From the NCBI GenBank assembly GCA_025929425.1, contig JAICME010000015.1:1-34576 (forward strand): 34,576 bases of DNA, written 5' to 3'. Below the pieces are notes generated by a model. It saw nothing but the letters and a program-made list of their open reading frames with translations. It was not told where the DNA came from and ran no database searches. Both the position numbers and the translations under genes were made by a program. Source of the stretch: Thermoleophilia bacterium. Its GTDB lineage: Bacteria > Actinomycetota > Thermoleophilia > Gaiellales > Gaiellaceae. Below are positions 31,858 to 34,576 of the stretch, in pieces (position 1 is the first letter of the stretch; each line of letters starts with the position of its first letter).

Positions 31858-33003
31858 CTACTCGAGCCCGGCTTCCTGCAGCGGCCTGCGTCCCCAGGCG
31901 AACTTCTTCGCGTACCAGTCGCTGAGCGGCGCGAGCGCGACTCCTTCGCCGGAGGACTGGATGAACCAGCCGTTACCGACGTAGATCGCCGTGTGGAAGA
32001 TCTGGGCGCCTTTCGATTTCGTGCCCTTCGTGCCGAAGAAGATCACGTCGGCGGGCTGCAGCTTCGTGAAGGCGATCCGCTTCGTGCTCGGCACCTCGAC
32101 GCTCATCGTGTACGTCGTCCGCCCCATGATCGTCGAGGCCAGGCCGCCCTCGTCCGCGTAGCTCTGCAGCTTGTACACGCGCCAGACGAAGCCCGAGCAG
32201 TCGTAGCCGCCGCGCGCCGTGACTCCGAAATCGACCTCGGTGCCGTCGCTCGTTCCGCCCCAGACGTAGGGCATCCCGATCTTCGAGAACGCCGTCGTCA
32301 GGATCTGGCGCTGCCAGTCGGTCAGCGTGGGCAAGGTGAAGGCGTCGGCGAGACTCTTCACCTGCGCGATCTGCCAGCTGTCGGAGAGCAGGCCGAGATC
32401 GAGAATCTGCGCGGCGGAGTAGGCGGCCTCGGCGCGGGTGGCCGGATCCTGCGGTCGTAGCTCGAGGAAGTCCTGCGCGGCCGGATGATTGGTGCGGAGG
32501 CCCAGGAGACGGGCGACGACCTCCGTGCCGAAGCGGCCGGGGACGGAGATTCCCGCGTTCCGCGCGCCTTGGGTGAACTCCCTCGCCGCCTGCTTCAGAC
32601 CGAGTGTCAGAACGAGGCTGCGGTCGAGCTGCGTCATGGTGATCGGCGCAGAGGGATTCCCGCCGGGGGTGCTCGTCGTCGCGCTCGTGGGCGAGGTGGT
32701 GGTGACGGCCGTCGTGCCGGTGGTGGTCGTCCCCGTCGTGCTGGGATCCGCCTCGGACGACGAGGCAGGGGGATCGCCGAGCTGAGCCTGCAGGCCGGAG
32801 ACGAGACTCGCGAGAGTCCCCTGGGTCAGGTTTGCGTTGGGGCGGAAGGTGCGCACGCTCTTCGCCATGAGCCCGTGGGCCACGACGGCGGTGATCTGCG
32901 GAGCCGCCCAGTTGGGCAGGCGCCGGGACGACCCCGGCGCGGCGGAGACGCACACGCCGGCGACAGCGCACGCAGCGGCAAGCATGGTGAGACGCTGACC
33001 CAC
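31858..33003 (-). CDS. Secreted NlpC/P60 peptidoglycan hydrolase with SLH-like repeats
   Basis: 381 aa from GTG 33003. Signal peptide at 1-22 (LTMLAAACAVAGVCVSAA), an SLH-like segment at about 36-72, a Ser/Thr-rich linker (81-118), a second SLH-like pair (about 122-205), then NlpC/P60 (235-381). The catalytic Cys269 is in GGYDCSGFVWRVY and His337 in QIFHTAIYVGNG. It should cut cell-wall stem peptides. GAGGG before GTG 33003 favours this start; ATG 33036 is in frame and would extend it by 11 residues. Confidence 0.85.
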   Translation of the reverse strand: MGQRLTMLAAACAVAGVCVSAAPGSSRRLPNWAAPQITAVVAHGLMAKSVRTFRPNANLTQGTLASLVSGLQAQLGDPPASSSEADPSTTGTTTTGTTAVTTTSPTSATTSTPGGNPSAPITMTQLDRSLVLTLGLKQAAREFTQGARNAGISVPGRFGTEVVARLLGLRTNHPAAQDFLELRPQDPATRAEAAYSAAQILDLGLLSDSWQIAQVKSLADAFTLPTLTDWQRQILTTAFSKIGMPYVWGGTSDGTEVDFGVTARGGYDCSGFVWRVYKLQSYADEGGLASTIMGRTTYTMSVEVPSTKRIAFTKLQPADVIFFGTKGTKSKGAQIFHTAIYVGNGWFIQSSGEGVALAPLSDWYAKKFAWGRRPLQEAGLE

Positions 33004-33049
33004 GTTCCTGCCCTCGGCCGGGATGGGCCGGGGCATTACCCTCTTTTGG

Positions 33050-33190
33050 GTGGTGCAGTCCGTCGAGATCACGCCGGAGCCGGACGAGGACGAACGCGAG
33101 GCGATCCTTGCCGCGCTGGCCGATGAGGAGGCGACGCCGTTTCCTGCCCTTCCGCGGCCTGACGGTGTCGACGACGCGCCGTATCCGTAG
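33050..33190 (+). CDS. Small acidic protein, possibly acyl-CoA carboxylase epsilon-like
   Basis: 46 aa: starts VVQSVEITPEPDEDEREAIL, continues AALADEE and ends in a Pro-rich tail. The 'EITPEPDxxEREAILAAL' pattern recalls the small AccE/PccE epsilon proteins that bind carboxylase complexes, and pccB and a biotin carboxylase lie on either side. TACCCT (33037-33042) is 7 nt before GTG 33050, so leaderless. Tentative. Confidence 0.45.
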   Translation: MVQSVEITPEPDEDEREAILAALADEEATPFPALPRPDGVDDAPYP

Positions 33191-33214
33191 TGGTGTGGCG
33201 GGCGTTCTCTCCGC

Positions 33215-33394
33215 ATGTGGGAGGAGTGCATCCGCTGCGGCGAGGCTCCGGCCGTCGACGATCAGGGCTACTGCGGCCACTGCCACTGGGCCGTCCGGGC
33301 AGAGGTCGAAGAAGGCTTCTACGCTCTTCGCGAGTACCTCCGCGCGTGGGCCCGCTTCGACGAGTGGTGCGAGCACCGCGGCATCCCGGTCTGA
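33215..33394 (+). CDS. Small zinc-ribbon-like protein
   Basis: 59 aa: MWEECIRCGEAPAVDDQGYC then GHCHWAVRAEVEE and a Trp/Arg-rich helix ending WCEHRGIPV. CIRC and CGHC form a clear four-Cys zinc knuckle. No Shine-Dalgarno is seen. It is convergent with pgsA. Unknown function. Confidence 0.6.
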   Translation: MWEECIRCGEAPAVDDQGYCGHCHWAVRAEVEEGFYALREYLRAWARFDEWCEHRGIPV

Positions 33395-33408
33395 CCTGAC
33401 CGGCGGCG

Positions 33409-33957
33409 CTATTCCGGCTGCGCGCGGCTGAGCAGGCGTGGCGCGCTGCGCGCGTAGTCGAGCCCCGAGAGCCAGGTGAGAACGACCGCGACGAGCAGCG
33501 TCCACCAGGCCGCCCGGTGCGTCCACGCTCCGGCGGCCGCGAAGCCTCCAACCGCCGCGGCAACCGCCTGAGCCCACGTCTTCAGCTTTCCGAGGTCGCG
33601 CGCGGCGAGGACGACACCGCGCTCGACCGCTGCCTGGCGGAGGCCCGTGATCAACACCTCGCGCACGACGATCGCGGCGACCATCCAGGCCGGGACGACT
33701 CCCTGCCCGACCAGCATGACGAGCGCCGCGAGCACGAGCACCTTGTCGGCGATCGGGTCGAGGAGCGAGCCGACGGACGAGGTGCGACCCTGCCTGCGCG
33801 CGAGTCTCCCGTCGAACCAGTCGGTCGTCATCGCGACGCAGAAGACTGCTGTCGCCCAGTAGTTGTGGCCGGAGAAGCTCCACGCGTAGAGCACGACCAC
33901 GAGTGGGACGGACGCCGCGCGTGCGACGGTGAGCTGGTCGGCGGCCGTGAGAGTCAC
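33409..33957 (-). CDS. pgsA: CDP-diacylglycerol-glycerol-3-phosphate 3-phosphatidyltransferase
   Basis: 182 aa integral membrane enzyme of phosphatidylglycerol synthesis. The CDP-alcohol phosphotransferase signature D-G-x2-A-R-x8-G-x3-D-x3-D is complete in DGRLARRQGRTSSVGSLLDPIAD. Five to six membrane helices, N-terminal LTAADQLTVARAASVPLVV as usual. GTG 33957 was chosen by family start; TATTCT lies 9 nt upstream. Only 24 bp separate it from the divergent carboxylase gene. Confidence 0.88.
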   Translation of the reverse strand: MTLTAADQLTVARAASVPLVVVLYAWSFSGHNYWATAVFCVAMTTDWFDGRLARRQGRTSSVGSLLDPIADKVLVLAALVMLVGQGVVPAWMVAAIVVREVLITGLRQAAVERGVVLAARDLGKLKTWAQAVAAAVGGFAAAGAWTHRAAWWTLLVAVVLTWLSGLDYARSAPRLLSRAQPE

Positions 33958-33981
33958 AACGTGGAGAGAATACGGGCCCTC

Positions 33982-34576
33982 ATGTTCGAGAAGGTTCTCG
34001 TTGCCAACCGCGGGGAGATCGCGATCCGCGTCTTCCGCACGCTCCGCGAGCTCGGGATTGGTGCTGTGGGCGTCTACTCCGAAGGCGACCGCGCCGCGCT
34101 GCACGTCGCGTATGCGGACGAGGCGTTCCTGCTCGGGCCGACTCCGGCGGCGGAGAGCTACCTCTCGGTCGAACGAATTCTCGACGCGGCGCAGCGGGCA
34201 GGAGCGCAGGCGATCCATCCCGGTTACGGCTTCCTCGCCGAGAACGCTGCGTTCGCACGCGCCGTGGAGGAGGCGGGCCTCGTCTGGATCGGGCCGCCGC
34301 CGGCGGCGATCGAGCTGATGGGCTCGAAGACGGCTGCCCGCACGGCGATGCAGGCGGCGGGCGTCCCGATCATCCCGGGCACGACCGATCCCGTCGGTTC
34401 GGTGGACGAGCTCGTCGCGCTGGGCGAGGAGATCGGCTATCCGCTTCTGAGCAAGGCCGCGGCGGGCGGCGGCGGCAAGGGCATGGAGGTCGTCGTGGCT
34501 CCGGGCGACGCGGAGCAGGCGTTCGAGCGCGCGCGGCGCCAGGGGCAGTCCTACTTCGCGAACCCGGACGTCTACG
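33982..34576 (+). CDS. Biotin carboxylase / acyl-CoA carboxylase alpha subunit (partial)
   Basis: Runs off the window; 198 codons present. N-terminal biotin carboxylase: MFEKVLVANRGEIAIRVFRT, VYSEGDRAALHVAYADEAFLLG, AIHPGYGFLAENAAFA, MGSKTAARTAM and the ATP-grasp glycine loop SKAAAGGGGKGM. With pccB it would form the acyl-CoA carboxylase, whose biotin carrier domain should lie in the missing part. Confidence 0.93.
   Translation, partial: MFEKVLVANRGEIAIRVFRTLRELGIGAVGVYSEGDRAALHVAYADEAFLLGPTPAAESYLSVERILDAAQRAGAQAIHPGYGFLAENAAFARAVEEAGLVWIGPPPAAIELMGSKTAARTAMQAAGVPIIPGTTDPVGSVDELVALGEEIGYPLLSKAAAGGGGKGMEVVVAPGDAEQAFERARRQGQSYFANPDVY

Overview
The window is high-GC, actinobacterial-type DNA. 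The best guess is the class Thermoleophilia (Gaiellales/Solirubrobacterales-like), inferred from gene content and style: a gltX-cysS-rlmB-yacP-sigH block, an acyl-CoA carboxylase locus, and many genes that appear to lack a Shine-Dalgarno sequence and have a TAnnnT -10 box 6-8 nt before the start codon. No rRNA gene or other taxonomic marker is present, so this placement is an inference.

Layout. (1) 1-1275: a small membrane protein gene and a short mutY, both on the minus strand. (2) About 1196-16977: a block that looks like a genomic island inserted into the 5' end of mutY. A displaced 30-codon copy of the mutY start (71 of 90 bases identical by hand count, with a 17-bp identical core) lies at 16968-17057, next to the gene that probably once flanked mutY. 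Just inside the left end are an excisionase-like HTH gene, two 10-bp direct repeats and a decayed marR gene. No integrase was seen. (3) 17110-34576: ordinary chromosomal genes. These are a PQQ-propeller protein, an SDR, a TGS-domain GTPase, a compact GluRS, CysS, RlmB, a YacP-like protein, a SigH-like sigma factor, tRNA-Thr(TGT), a response regulator, a PLP enzyme, an MFS transporter, PccB, a short GntR regulator, a GGDEF/HD-GYP protein, an NlpC/P60 hydrolase, PgsA and the start of a biotin carboxylase.

The island reads as a nitric-oxide handling module. A heme-copper oxidase subunit I without the active-site tyrosine (HSIAN in place of HPxVY) is paired with a complete CuA subunit II and a membrane-anchored cytochrome c. 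That combination fits one of the recently described NO-reductase-like HCO families better than an O2 reductase. Around it are a RIC/ScdA-type di-iron repair protein, an NnrS-like membrane protein, a DUF59 Fe-S protein, a SufR-like regulator with three candidate cluster cysteines, a DUF2249 protein, a Rieske ferredoxin, a 7Fe ferredoxin, a secreted cupredoxin, two OsmC proteins, an AhpD-like protein, a corrinoid adenosyltransferase and an AlkA-type DNA glycosylase. The likely job is NO reduction plus protection and repair of Fe-S, cobalamin, thiol and DNA targets, switched by the Fe-S regulator.

The island is also decaying in places. marR carries an 11-bp tandem duplication and a second frameshift, folE is cut off before its zinc/active-site histidines, the GAF gene has an apparent frameshift, and one membrane gene appears truncated. 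Outside the island the most unusual element is a run of five tightly packed, partly mutually exclusive hairpins upstream of gltX.
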